From positions 1-48,631 of IMG/VR virus record IMGVR_UViG_3300032116_000324: 48,631 nt of DNA. The stretch is one strand, 5' to 3'. The number at the start of each line of letters is the position of its first letter. Position 1 is the first letter of the stretch. Shown here one piece after another: positions 16,661 to 25,965 of the stretch. The position numbers were made by a program, and so were the translations under genes. The notes below the pieces were generated by a model, which did not search any database, was not told where the DNA came from, and was given only the letters and a program-made list of their open reading frames with translations. The stretch comes from a virus.

Positions 16661-19063
16661 ATGGATAATTTTTTTGACAAGGCATTACACTATTTAGGTA
16701 AAAAACAAAAAGAAACAAACGCATTAAATATTGGTGCCATGGACGGCGTTTTATTTGATGAGATGATTGGGTATACCAATATGTATGGTTATAAGGTTTT
16801 ATATGTTGAACCAATTCCTTACTTATTTGAAAAACTTAAACAAAATATCAAATCACCCGCATTATTTGAGAACTCAGCAATTTCTGATTATGAGGGTGAA
16901 ATTAAAATGTTGATGATTGACCAATCAGTTATAGATGAGGGTTTAGTCCATTCTTGCTTCTATGGAATGAGTGCTGTATACCCACCTAAAAATGGATTAG
17001 GAAGTGAATTTGATCGCAAAACAGTTGAGGATTATGGTAAACTAACAACAGTACCTTGTATAACTTTTGACACATTGATCAAAAAACATCAATTTTATAA
17101 TTTTGATATTGTTAAAATAGACGCGGAAGGTCATGACTATGTAATATTCAAACAAATTGATTTTGAAAAATATTCTCCGAAAGTAATCAGATTAGAATGG
17201 ATAAATCTTTCCGACGATGATAAAGAATCTATCAAGAAGAAATTTGAAGATAATAATTTTGTGTATGAAATTACAGGTCAGGACATTGTTGGAATTCCTA
17301 AACTTTTTTATAATGAATTGAAAAATCATTATGATCTCAATACTATTAATGAAGTCGCAGAACCTGTTGTAGTTGAACAAACAAAATCAGGTTCTGATAT
17401 TACTTTAGTGACCGGTTTATGGGATATTAAAAGATCCGAACTTTCTCAAGGGTGGAATAGAAATTTTGATCATTACTTATCAAAGTTTGATGAGTTATTG
17501 AAAGTAGACTGTAATATGATCATTTTTGGTGATGAAAATGTTGAAACTTTCGTTAAAACACGTAGAAAAAATGAGAATACCCTTTTTTTGAAAAGGGATT
17601 TGTCTTGGTTCAAAAACAATCAGTTCTATGAAAAAATACAGGAAATAAGACAAACTCCAGAATGGTTTAATCAAGCTGGTTGGTTAAAAGATTCAACTCA
17701 AGCGAAACTTGAGATGTATAACCCGTTGGTTATGTCCAAAATGTTTCTGCTACATGATGCAAAAATATTAGATAAGTTTGATTCAAAATATTTGTTTTGG
17801 ATTGATGCTGGTTTAACGAATACTGTTCATCCCGGATATTTCACACATGATAAAGTTTTGGAAAAATTATCAAAATATATTTCAAAATTTTCTTTTGTAT
17901 GTTTTCCTTATGAGGCCAATAATGAAATTCATGGATTTGAATATCCCAAGCTTAACTCTATTGCCGATGCTAAAGTAAAAAAAGTAGCAAGAGGTGGTTT
18001 TTTTGGTGGACCTAAAGATACAATATCAAAAATAAATTCAATATATTATAATTTATTAATTTCAACGTTAAATGATGGACTAATGGGAACTGAAGAAAGT
18101 ATTTTTTCAATTATGACTTATAAAAATTCTGATTTAATAAATTATTTTGATATAGAAAGTAACGGATTAATGGGTAAATTTTTTGAGGATTTGAAGAATG
18201 ATAGACTTGAAGTTAAATCTGAAACTAATATTTCAAGTGGTAATAACTTGGATATAAATAAAGTAGGTTTATACGTAATAACTTTTAACTCACCCAATCA
18301 ACTTCAAACACTTATAAATTCATTTCGTTTATATGATAATGATTTTTTACTCAAAACAAAAAAATTTCTCCTCAATAACTCTTCTGATGAATCAACAACA
18401 GAAGAATATGAAGAAATTTGTAAAGAATATGGTTTTGAACATATCAAAAAGGATAATTTAGGAATATGTGGAGGTCGCCAATGGATTGCTGAACATTTTG
18501 ATAAAACTGATTTAGATTATTATTTATTCTTTGAAGATGATATGTTCTTCTATCCAAAAGAAGGCGATGTATGTAGAAATGGATTTAATAGGTATGTGGA
18601 AAATTTTTATGATAACACTTTATCAATAATTAAAAAAGAAAATTTTGATTTTCTCAAATTCAATTATACTGAATTTTTTGGGGATAACGGAGTTCAATGG
18701 TCTTGGTATAATGTTCCACAACATGTAAGAGAAGAATTTTGGCCGGAAAAACCTAAATTACCTGTTCAAGGATTAGATCCTAACGCACCAAGAACAAAAT
18801 TTAATAGTATAAAATCTCATAATGGTATACCTTATGCCGATGGAGAAATTTATTATTGTAATTGGCCACAAATTGTAAGTAGAACAGGTAATAAAAAAAT
18901 GTTTTTGGATACCACTTGGGCTCATCCTTATGAACAAACTTGGATGTCTCATATGTATCAACTGACAAAAAAAGGTGAATTAAATCCTGGTATTTTATTA
19001 ATGACTCCAACTGAACATAATAGATTTGATCACTACGACAGAAAATTAAGAAAAGAATCTTAA
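16661..19063 (+). CDS. Three-domain fusion: FkbM methyltransferase, HtrL-like GT, GT2-like GT
   Basis: 800 residues. Residues 20-215 are an FkbM (PF05050) SAM-dependent methyltransferase: ALNIGAMDGV (SAM loop), VLYVEPIP, VPCITFDTL and VKIDAEGHD (151-159). Residues 246-510 are an HtrL/YibB-type transferase (ITLVTGLWDI, FWIDAGL at 379-385, GGFFGGP). Residues 533-800 are a GT2-like domain (VGLYVITFNSP, GICGGRQWIA, FFEDDMFF with EDD at 625-627). It could elongate a glycan and cap it by O-methylation with one polypeptide. It is the last gene of the glycan operon. Key motifs of all three domains look intact. Confidence 0.75.
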   Translation: MDNFFDKALHYLGKKQKETNALNIGAMDGVLFDEMIGYTNMYGYKVLYVEPIPYLFEKLKQNIKSPALFENSAISDYEGEIKMLMIDQSVIDEGLVHSCFYGMSAVYPPKNGLGSEFDRKTVEDYGKLTTVPCITFDTLIKKHQFYNFDIVKIDAEGHDYVIFKQIDFEKYSPKVIRLEWINLSDDDKESIKKKFEDNNFVYEITGQDIVGIPKLFYNELKNHYDLNTINEVAEPVVVEQTKSGSDITLVTGLWDIKRSELSQGWNRNFDHYLSKFDELLKVDCNMIIFGDENVETFVKTRRKNENTLFLKRDLSWFKNNQFYEKIQEIRQTPEWFNQAGWLKDSTQAKLEMYNPLVMSKMFLLHDAKILDKFDSKYLFWIDAGLTNTVHPGYFTHDKVLEKLSKYISKFSFVCFPYEANNEIHGFEYPKLNSIADAKVKKVARGGFFGGPKDTISKINSIYYNLLISTLNDGLMGTEESIFSIMTYKNSDLINYFDIESNGLMGKFFEDLKNDRLEVKSETNISSGNNLDINKVGLYVITFNSPNQLQTLINSFRLYDNDFLLKTKKFLLNNSSDESTTEEYEEICKEYGFEHIKKDNLGICGGRQWIAEHFDKTDLDYYLFFEDDMFFYPKEGDVCRNGFNRYVENFYDNTLSIIKKENFDFLKFNYTEFFGDNGVQWSWYNVPQHVREEFWPEKPKLPVQGLDPNAPRTKFNSIKSHNGIPYADGEIYYCNWPQIVSRTGNKKMFLDTTWAHPYEQTWMSHMYQLTKKGELNPGILLMTPTEHNRFDHYDRKLRKES

Positions 19064-19069
19064 TCGGTA

Positions 19070-19076
19070 TATTTAT
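19070..19076 (+). promoter_or_regulatory. TATTTAT box, candidate late promoter
   Basis: It lies 13 bases before ATG 19090, right after the stop of the glycan operon, so it would restart transcription for the next fibre gene. Confidence 0.45.
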
Positions 19077-19089
19077 TAATAAAAAATAA

Positions 19090-20154
19090 ATGGAGTTTTT
19101 TATTAATAAAAATGCCACACTCCCTTTGCTGAAAATGCAAATAGTGAAGGATGGGAGAAGTGACTACAATGAATTTATGAGTTTGATTGAAAAGGCATCC
19201 ATTTCCTTTTCAATGATTGATGTAGAAACAGGATTACCAAGAATAACTTCTAAAACAGGAGGATTTGTTTCCAAAACTTTTATTGATCCCGACACTCCAC
19301 CTGAATATTACATATTTTATAAATTTACTAAAAGAGATACATCTAAAGTTGGTAGATATGAAGGTCAGTTCATGTTAAAAACTGATCAAGGAACTTTAAT
19401 TGTTCCGATAAGAGAAAAACTTTACATAAATGTAACGGATAGTTTTATTTCTGACGAGATTTGTTGTGACGATCAAAGTTATCTTCAACCTTGTCCCCCA
19501 TCTACACCATGCCCCGTGTGTCCAAGTCAAACACCAATACCTTCACCATCTGTTACACCAACACTAACAACAACTTCAACACCAACTCCTTCTGTAACTC
19601 CGGGAGATCTAAATGTTAATTTGATTGTTGAGGTAATGTCAGGATCTGTCATTTGTAACTACAAATTGATATTGAGTAGACCTTTAGACCAAACGGTTAG
19701 TTTGGGAACAATAGTTCAATTAGGATTATTATCGGGGGGAACCTATGATACTCCCGGAATAACTATTTTCGTTCCGGCTGGAAGTTTATCAGGTGAAACT
19801 ACTCTATTCTTGAATGATTTGGAATATGGTGATCTATCTGCAGAGTCAACTTTAATCGTAACTCAACTATCCCCATCAGGTTATTCTTATGAAGTGTTTG
19901 GACAGGTTATATTTCAGTTTCCTCTTCCAACTCCAACACCAACAAATACTTCAACACCTACCCCGACTTTAACTTCTTCTGAAACTCCTACAACAACAAA
20001 TACTTCAACACCTACCCCGACTTTAACTTCTTCTGAAACTCCTACACCGACTCCTACACCGACCCCTGAGGATAATCCGATAGATCCAATAATAACCGAC
20101 ACAGATGAATATATTTCAGTAGGTGATGGGTTTTATTTAAGATACATTGAATAA
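19090..20154 (+). CDS. Fibre protein: baseplate-anchor domain plus Pro-Thr linkers
   Basis: 354 residues. Residues 1-120 (NATLPLLKMQIVKDGRSDYN, FSMIDVETG, YIFYKFTKRDTSKVGRYEG, LIVPIREKLYINV) form a conserved phage domain resembling upper-baseplate (BppU-type) anchors. A Cys-rich hinge (EICCDD, PCPPSTPCPVCPS) and a Thr-Pro linker follow. Then comes a beta domain (about 170-275), a second Thr-Pro linker with an 18-residue tandem duplication, and an acidic tail (DEYISVGDGFYLRYIE). It probably attaches a mucin-like stalk to the baseplate. It directly follows the glycan operon. Confidence 0.6.
   Translation: MEFFINKNATLPLLKMQIVKDGRSDYNEFMSLIEKASISFSMIDVETGLPRITSKTGGFVSKTFIDPDTPPEYYIFYKFTKRDTSKVGRYEGQFMLKTDQGTLIVPIREKLYINVTDSFISDEICCDDQSYLQPCPPSTPCPVCPSQTPIPSPSVTPTLTTTSTPTPSVTPGDLNVNLIVEVMSGSVICNYKLILSRPLDQTVSLGTIVQLGLLSGGTYDTPGITIFVPAGSLSGETTLFLNDLEYGDLSAESTLIVTQLSPSGYSYEVFGQVIFQFPLPTPTPTNTSTPTPTLTSSETPTTTNTSTPTPTLTSSETPTPTPTPTPEDNPIDPIITDTDEYISVGDGFYLRYIE
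19942..20049 (+). repeat. 54-bp tandem duplication
   Basis: Two copies (19942-19995 and 19996-20049) are identical for about the first 50 bases and encode 18 residues each of Thr-Ser-Pro linker. The near-identity indicates a recent in-frame duplication. Confidence 0.9.
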
Positions 20155-20158
20155 AAGA

Positions 20159-20165
20159 TATTTAT
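20159..20165 (+). promoter_or_regulatory. TATTTAT box, candidate late promoter
   Basis: TATTTAT then AAAATAAAAG lies 15 bases before ATG 20181. Its surroundings match the box at 596 almost base for base. Confidence 0.5.
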
Positions 20166-20180
20166 AAAATAAAAGAAACT

Positions 20181-23096
20181 ATGTTAACAGGAAAAACAAT
20201 TGGTCAATTAACTAATCTAGCAAATCCCACTTCGGAAACATTATTTCCGGTAGAATTAAGTGGTTTGACATATCATATAGATTTTGCATCTATATCTAAT
20301 AATCTTATTTTCGATGAGGTAACATATTCTGAACTTTATGGTATGTTTTCAGGCGGGACATTAACTGCCGGTTCTTACTATAAAATTACAGATTTCCAAA
20401 CTTGTTATGACCAACCCGATTATGATCAATATGGTAGTCCAATTTACACAGGGAATTATAGAACTGCAGATATTGACCCAATAATTGTTTTTGCAACATC
20501 AAATGCGTCATTAGCTCCACAAGCATACCAACCAAGTCAACCAAAAGATAAAATTACTTATGATATTACGTTCACAACGACTGAAAGAACAAGTTCTCCT
20601 GCTAAAGGTAGAATAACTGAAAGAATTGATGAATATAATAACAGAACAGATTATGACCATAAGGCGGTTAAATTCAAAAGATATACAACACACTTCGTAA
20701 CTGGAAGTTTGGATGGTAGAATCACAGGGTTTACTGATTTAGTTGTTTACGGTAAAGATACTTTTTTTACAAATGATTTACAGGTGGGTGAAGTTATTTT
20801 CATTGAGGCAAATCTTCCAAGATTTTATAAAATCGTGAGTATAACCTCTAACACAGAAATGATTGTTCAAGGTTATAATTACGACAACTTCACAGATAAT
20901 TTCGGATATCAATTTTTTAGAACTGATACGAGAACACAACAAAGTCCTGCGGGTAGTTTATATTATTTCAATGATGTTGGTAATAACGATATAAATGATG
21001 GTGGTGATGATATGTATGATGGTGGTAATAGAATTTATACAGATTTATTTAGTCAAATTCCATATACACATACTCAAATGACAGATCCTCCAGTAAATGA
21101 TAATAATCAAGCGTCATTATCGGACTTCACATATGATGGGACTGTTCAGTCAGGGGATACATATTTCGGAACGGGTTCTCAATATTTTACCAATCTATAT
21201 CCTGGTTTATTCGTAATGGTCGCAAAAGATGTTACAATAACCGATTTTGAAATTGATGGTAACTTGGGTTCTGATTCTCAGGGTCAGGCTGATTTGTTTG
21301 ATTACACACTTTCTTTAAGTGGTAATGACTTCTCTGTTTATTGTAAAAGAGTTTGGGATGCTGGTGATCCTTCGGTTACCCACATTTTTATTGTTGACAC
21401 AATTGATCCAAATATCACTCACGACGCTGATTTATCAACTGATGATGATAGAGATACAATAAGCAATCTAACAGGTGTAACTCAAGTTCATTATCTATTA
21501 TTCGGTTTGTCTCAAGGAGTTAAACCAACTAATACTCAAATTCAAAATGTTGTAACAGATTATTTATCAGTTGTTGATTTGGGAGATATTAACAACACAC
21601 TATCCAATTTGAATGTGAGTTTCTCAGCAATTACTGATAATTTTCCACCTAACGAAATAAAACTTGTTTCTTTAGAGTATAAACAAAATAACTTCACGGG
21701 TGATACTGAATATTACGAGCAATATACTTTTGCAAATATCAATTATTTTGCAAATAACTATTTCGGTAATTATGCAAATATGTTTGACATAAATAATAAT
21801 GATTTCATTTTACCTAACAACGTATTTGTAAATGCTGATGATAATACTGTAGATATCGAAAGTAATAATTTTGGAGATGAATTTTATAACAATTCATTTG
21901 GTGATGATGTTATCAGTAATTTATTTGTTGGTAGTCGTTTTTATGGAAATACATTCTACGACAGATTCAGATATAATATAATCAAACAAAATTTTTATAA
22001 TAATGTTTGGTATGATAATGAATTCAATAGTAACAACGTAGGGGACGATTTCAATAATAACTGGAACAATGGGGGTAGTTTTAATAATAACGATATCGGT
22101 AATGAATTTTATTATAACTCAATAAGAGGAACCATGTATGAAAATAAAATTGGTCCGTTTTTTAATAATAATAGAATTCACGATGAATTTTATAGAAATG
22201 ATATAGGTGTTTCTACTTCCAATAATAATTTCTATGGTGTTTTTTATCAAAATAAATTATCTAATAATTTCCAAAGTAATAATGTTTGGTCTGTAGCTTA
22301 TAAAAATGAGTTCAAAGATTCCACAAGTTCAAATAATTTTGGGACATTTGGTTTAGTAAATAACTATTCAATAATAAATAACACTTTTGGTAGAGATTTT
22401 AATAATAATACTTTCAGTGGTAATACCACATACAATCAAATCCAAGATTTCTTTGAATCTAATCAAATAGCCACAGATTTTTCTTATAATATTATTGGAA
22501 ATAACTTTTTTAATAATACTATCGACGAAGGATTTGGGTTCGGTGGGGGGTCTAGTCAGAAAAACTACATCGGTGATTATTTCCAAAGTAATAATGTTGG
22601 TGAGTATTTCTATAATAACAGAGTTGCAGATTATTTTCAGAGTAATACTTTAGGGGATTATTTCCAAAAGAATAATATAGAAGCAAGTATCATCTCTACT
22701 GATTTTACAGTAAATTATGGAAATATTACAGGTGTAACTTATACTGCTTTAGGATCTACAGCAACCGATGGATTATTCGTCGGAATATCTGTTACAGGCG
22801 GTACTGGAGTTGGGGTAACTTTTGATATTAATGTCTCAGGTAATGTTGTAACATATGTTGTAGTAAATCAACCAGGTAAACTTTATACCATCGGTGATAC
22901 ATTTTTGGTTTTGGGATCAGTTATTGGCGGAACTGATGGTGTTGATGATGTAACAATTCAAGTTGTTGGTTTATCAACAACACCATCTGTGTATAAAACT
23001 TATAATTGTAATATTTTCCAACGGGATGGTGGGTTAAATAGGTTGTCATATTATGACTCTTCAGACACTTTGGTTGTTAAGAACATTGACGCTTGA
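20181..23096 (+). CDS. Large beta-solenoid tail fibre protein
   Basis: 971 residues. The N-terminal module (KTIGQLTNLANP) resembles the docking segments of the other fibres. It is followed by a domain with YYKITDFQTCYDQPDYDQY and AKGRITERIDEYNNRTDYDH (about 70-165) seen in many fibre proteins of this phage type. Residues about 500-840 are an Asn-rich repeat with an aromatic or aliphatic residue every 4-5 positions (NNFGDEFYNN, FYNNVWYDNEF and so on), like pentapeptide-type beta-solenoids with Asn ladders. The C-terminal part (GGTGVGVTFDINVSG, VVNQPGKLYTIGDTF) matches a domain common in phage structural proteins. It is probably a rigid fibre; the ligand is unknown. Confidence 0.7.
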   Translation: MLTGKTIGQLTNLANPTSETLFPVELSGLTYHIDFASISNNLIFDEVTYSELYGMFSGGTLTAGSYYKITDFQTCYDQPDYDQYGSPIYTGNYRTADIDPIIVFATSNASLAPQAYQPSQPKDKITYDITFTTTERTSSPAKGRITERIDEYNNRTDYDHKAVKFKRYTTHFVTGSLDGRITGFTDLVVYGKDTFFTNDLQVGEVIFIEANLPRFYKIVSITSNTEMIVQGYNYDNFTDNFGYQFFRTDTRTQQSPAGSLYYFNDVGNNDINDGGDDMYDGGNRIYTDLFSQIPYTHTQMTDPPVNDNNQASLSDFTYDGTVQSGDTYFGTGSQYFTNLYPGLFVMVAKDVTITDFEIDGNLGSDSQGQADLFDYTLSLSGNDFSVYCKRVWDAGDPSVTHIFIVDTIDPNITHDADLSTDDDRDTISNLTGVTQVHYLLFGLSQGVKPTNTQIQNVVTDYLSVVDLGDINNTLSNLNVSFSAITDNFPPNEIKLVSLEYKQNNFTGDTEYYEQYTFANINYFANNYFGNYANMFDINNNDFILPNNVFVNADDNTVDIESNNFGDEFYNNSFGDDVISNLFVGSRFYGNTFYDRFRYNIIKQNFYNNVWYDNEFNSNNVGDDFNNNWNNGGSFNNNDIGNEFYYNSIRGTMYENKIGPFFNNNRIHDEFYRNDIGVSTSNNNFYGVFYQNKLSNNFQSNNVWSVAYKNEFKDSTSSNNFGTFGLVNNYSIINNTFGRDFNNNTFSGNTTYNQIQDFFESNQIATDFSYNIIGNNFFNNTIDEGFGFGGGSSQKNYIGDYFQSNNVGEYFYNNRVADYFQSNTLGDYFQKNNIEASIISTDFTVNYGNITGVTYTALGSTATDGLFVGISVTGGTGVGVTFDINVSGNVVTYVVVNQPGKLYTIGDTFLVLGSVIGGTDGVDDVTIQVVGLSTTPSVYKTYNCNIFQRDGGLNRLSYYDSSDTLVVKNIDA

Positions 23097-23098
23097 TT

Positions 23099-23128
23099 TT
23101 GATTTTTTAGAAAATTATCTTATATTTG
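23099..23128 (+). promoter_or_regulatory. Bacteroidota-type sigma promoter for DNA polymerase
   Basis: TTG (23099-23101), exactly 19 bases, then TATATTTG (23121-23128) matches the -33 TTG / -7 TAnnTTTG consensus of the Bacteroidota primary sigma factor. It would start transcription near 23132 and give a leader of about 60 bases. Confidence 0.7.
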
Positions 23129-23149
23129 CGTTTGTATGAGTAAGGGGAA

Positions 23150-23167
23150 TTTCACAATGTCGTGAAA
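23150..23167 (+). promoter_or_regulatory. Leader hairpin, possible translational operator
   Basis: TTTCAC (23150-23155) pairs with GTGAAA (23162-23167) around a 6-base loop in the 5' leader of the polymerase gene. A 9-codon ORF (ATG 23136 to TGA 23165) overlaps it. T4 DNA polymerase represses its own translation through a leader hairpin; a similar role here is only a suggestion. Confidence 0.35.
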
Positions 23168-23193
23168 GCTAATAATCCGCTCGCAAATAAAAT

Positions 23194-25965
23194 ATGATCA
23201 GTCAAGAAGATATCAAAACCTTCCTAGAAGGTAATGATCCGGAACAACATATTGTTGCAATTGAATTTGATTACGGATCCGACTTTATTTACAAAATCAA
23301 AGAAATACCCGGTAGAGGTAAAGTAATAGTAAAAGATACATTCACCCCCTTCGCATGGGTCGGTGATTTACACGGTCTAAATTTCTACCAAAATTCCAAA
23401 GCTTTACAGAAAGAGTCAATGACCAAGTATGGTATTATGATTGAAAAACTTGAGACAGGTGATAATGAAAGAATGAAAAATGGTCTTAAGTTCTTGGTTA
23501 AATCCTTAAAGAACTATAGATCACTTATTCAATTCTTCAGAGATGGAGGACTTGATCCGTGGGGAGAAAAGATGAAAGACAAGGTCCTTATCCTTCCTCC
23601 GGTTGAGCAATACCTCATTCAAAAAGAAAAAAGATTATTCAAAGGATATGAAGAATACAATGACATTACAAGATTTGTATTTGACTTGGAGACAACTGCA
23701 TTAGAACCAAAGGATGGAAGGATCTTTATGATCGGAATTAAGACCAATAAGGGTTATAGAAAAGTTATTGAATGTTCTGATGAGGAACAGGAAAGACAGG
23801 GGTTAATTGAGTTCTTTAACATCATAGACGAGATCAAACCAACCATCATCGGTGGATATAACTCAGCGAACTTCGATTGGTATTGGATATTTGAAAGATG
23901 TAAGGCGTTGGGTTTGGATATTAAGAAAACTTGTAAGACATTAAATCCCGGAAAAAACATCGGACAAAACGAGCAGTTGTTAAAACTTGCAAATGAGGTT
24001 GAGAAATATAATCAGGTCTCAATGTGGGGTTATAATGTATTAGATATTATCCACGCCGTTAGAAGGGCTCAAGCGATCAATTCATCAATTAAGTCAGCAG
24101 GTCTTAAATACATTACCAAATATATCAAAGCGGAAGCCGCTGATCGTGTCTATATTGATCATACAGATATCGGAAAGATGTATCGTGATAAGGAAGAGTA
24201 TTGGTTAAATGTTCAGAACGGAAAATACAAAAAAGCTGACAAACCCGAATTCAAAGATTTGGATAAAAGATTTCCCGGAGTTTATATTAAGGTCACAGGA
24301 GATAACCTTGTTGAAAGGTATCTTGACGATGACTTGGAAGAAACTTTACTTGTGGATGAAGAGTTTAATCAGGGTTCGTTTCTACTTGCAGCCATGATTC
24401 CTACAACTTATGAAAGGGTTTCAACAATGGGAACCGCAACTTTATGGAAGATGCTTATGCTCGCTTGGTCTTACAAATACAAGTTAGCAATTCCCGAGAA
24501 ACAACAAAAGACAGATTTCGTGGGAGGTCTTTCAAGATTATTGAAAGTGGGGTATTCAAGAAATGTTCTCAAACTTGACTTCTCTTCTCTATACCCATCC
24601 ATTCAACTTGTTCACGATGTATTTCCTGATTGTGATATTACGGGAGGAATGAAGGCGATGCTTAAATACTTCCGTGACACTCGTATCTTGTATAAGAACT
24701 TGGCGGGTCAATATGAAGAATCAGATCCGAAGAAATCTCTGTCTTACGATAGAAAGCAGTTACCGATTAAGATCTTCATCAACTCCATGTTCGGTGCCTT
24801 GTCAGCTCCACAGGTATTTGCGTGGGGTGACATGTATATGGGTGAACAAATCACTTGTACCGGAAGGCAGTATCTTCGTATGATGATTAAGTTCTTTATG
24901 AAGAGAGGATATACCCCTCTGGTGATGGATACGGATGGTGTAAACTTCTCCAAACCTGAAGGGTGGGAGAATAGAAGGTATATTGGAAAAGGTCTAAATT
25001 GGAAGGTTAAAGAGGGTAAGGAGTATACTGGGGATAATGCTGATGTGGCGGAGTTTAATGATATGTTTATGAGGGGTGAGATGGCACTTGATACTGACGG
25101 AACTTGGCCTTCGTGTATTAACCTTGCTCGTAAGAACTATGCGGTTATGGATGCGAAAGGTAAAGTTAAACTAACCGGTAATACAATCAAATCAAAAAAA
25201 CTACCCCTTTATATTGAGGACTTCTTGGACAAGGGTGTTAAGTTATTACTTGAAGGTAAAGGACAAGAATTTGTTGAGTGGTATTATGAATACCTGACAA
25301 AGATCTACAACAAGGAGATTCCACTTATGAAGATTGCTCAGAGAGCCAAGGTTAAATTGACGATGGATGACTATAAGAAAAGATCCTCACAGAAAACAAA
25401 GGCGGGAGGTGCAATGTCAATGATGGCTCATATGGAACTTGCAATCAAAAATAAGTTGAACGTTAATCTTGGGGATGTAATCTATTATGTCAATAATGGT
25501 GTGAAAGCGTCTCACGGAGATGTTCAAAAGATTTCCAAACCAACCAAAAAACAAAAAGAAGAATATCTTTTTGAACACGGAAAAGAAATGCCCGAAGGGT
25601 TTGTTCAGATTAATTGTTATATGTTGGATTCAAAAACGATTGAAGAAAATCCAAATATGACCGGAGATTACAATGTGGCAAGAGCGATATCAGTTTTTAA
25701 TAAAAGGATTGAACCATTACTTGTTGTATTCAAAGACGAGATTAGAAATTCACTATTGGTTGAGAATCCTGATGAAAGAGGTCTATTCACATCATCACAA
25801 TGTGAACTTATTAACGGCCATCCCTTTGACGCGGGAGATCAAGATAGTCTGGATGAAGTATTGAATATGTCTGATGCTGAAGTTGCGTATTGGGAAAGAC
25901 GCGGTCTAAAACCGGATTATATGTATGAAATGGCTGAAGAGGGGTGGGAAGAATATATTAACTAA
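23194..25965 (+). CDS. Family B DNA polymerase with 3'-5' exonuclease
   Basis: 923 residues, close to T4 gp43 in length. Exonuclease motifs are FDLETTA (D164, E166), GYNSANFDWYW (D228) and YNVLDIIHA (D284). Polymerase motif A is LDFSSLYPSI (D462), motif B KIFINSMFGAL (from 526) and motif C MDTDGVNF (D579-T-D581, where most relatives have YxDTDS). All catalytic carboxylates are present, so proofreading and synthesis should both work. It replicates the phage genome. It is the only gene in the window with a host-type promoter, which fits early expression. Its 3' end overlaps the convergent minus-strand gene by 8 bases. Confidence 0.95.
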   Translation: MISQEDIKTFLEGNDPEQHIVAIEFDYGSDFIYKIKEIPGRGKVIVKDTFTPFAWVGDLHGLNFYQNSKALQKESMTKYGIMIEKLETGDNERMKNGLKFLVKSLKNYRSLIQFFRDGGLDPWGEKMKDKVLILPPVEQYLIQKEKRLFKGYEEYNDITRFVFDLETTALEPKDGRIFMIGIKTNKGYRKVIECSDEEQERQGLIEFFNIIDEIKPTIIGGYNSANFDWYWIFERCKALGLDIKKTCKTLNPGKNIGQNEQLLKLANEVEKYNQVSMWGYNVLDIIHAVRRAQAINSSIKSAGLKYITKYIKAEAADRVYIDHTDIGKMYRDKEEYWLNVQNGKYKKADKPEFKDLDKRFPGVYIKVTGDNLVERYLDDDLEETLLVDEEFNQGSFLLAAMIPTTYERVSTMGTATLWKMLMLAWSYKYKLAIPEKQQKTDFVGGLSRLLKVGYSRNVLKLDFSSLYPSIQLVHDVFPDCDITGGMKAMLKYFRDTRILYKNLAGQYEESDPKKSLSYDRKQLPIKIFINSMFGALSAPQVFAWGDMYMGEQITCTGRQYLRMMIKFFMKRGYTPLVMDTDGVNFSKPEGWENRRYIGKGLNWKVKEGKEYTGDNADVAEFNDMFMRGEMALDTDGTWPSCINLARKNYAVMDAKGKVKLTGNTIKSKKLPLYIEDFLDKGVKLLLEGKGQEFVEWYYEYLTKIYNKEIPLMKIAQRAKVKLTMDDYKKRSSQKTKAGGAMSMMAHMELAIKNKLNVNLGDVIYYVNNGVKASHGDVQKISKPTKKQKEEYLFEHGKEMPEGFVQINCYMLDSKTIEENPNMTGDYNVARAISVFNKRIEPLLVVFKDEIRNSLLVENPDERGLFTSSQCELINGHPFDAGDQDSLDEVLNMSDAEVAYWERRGLKPDYMYEMAEEGWEEYIN

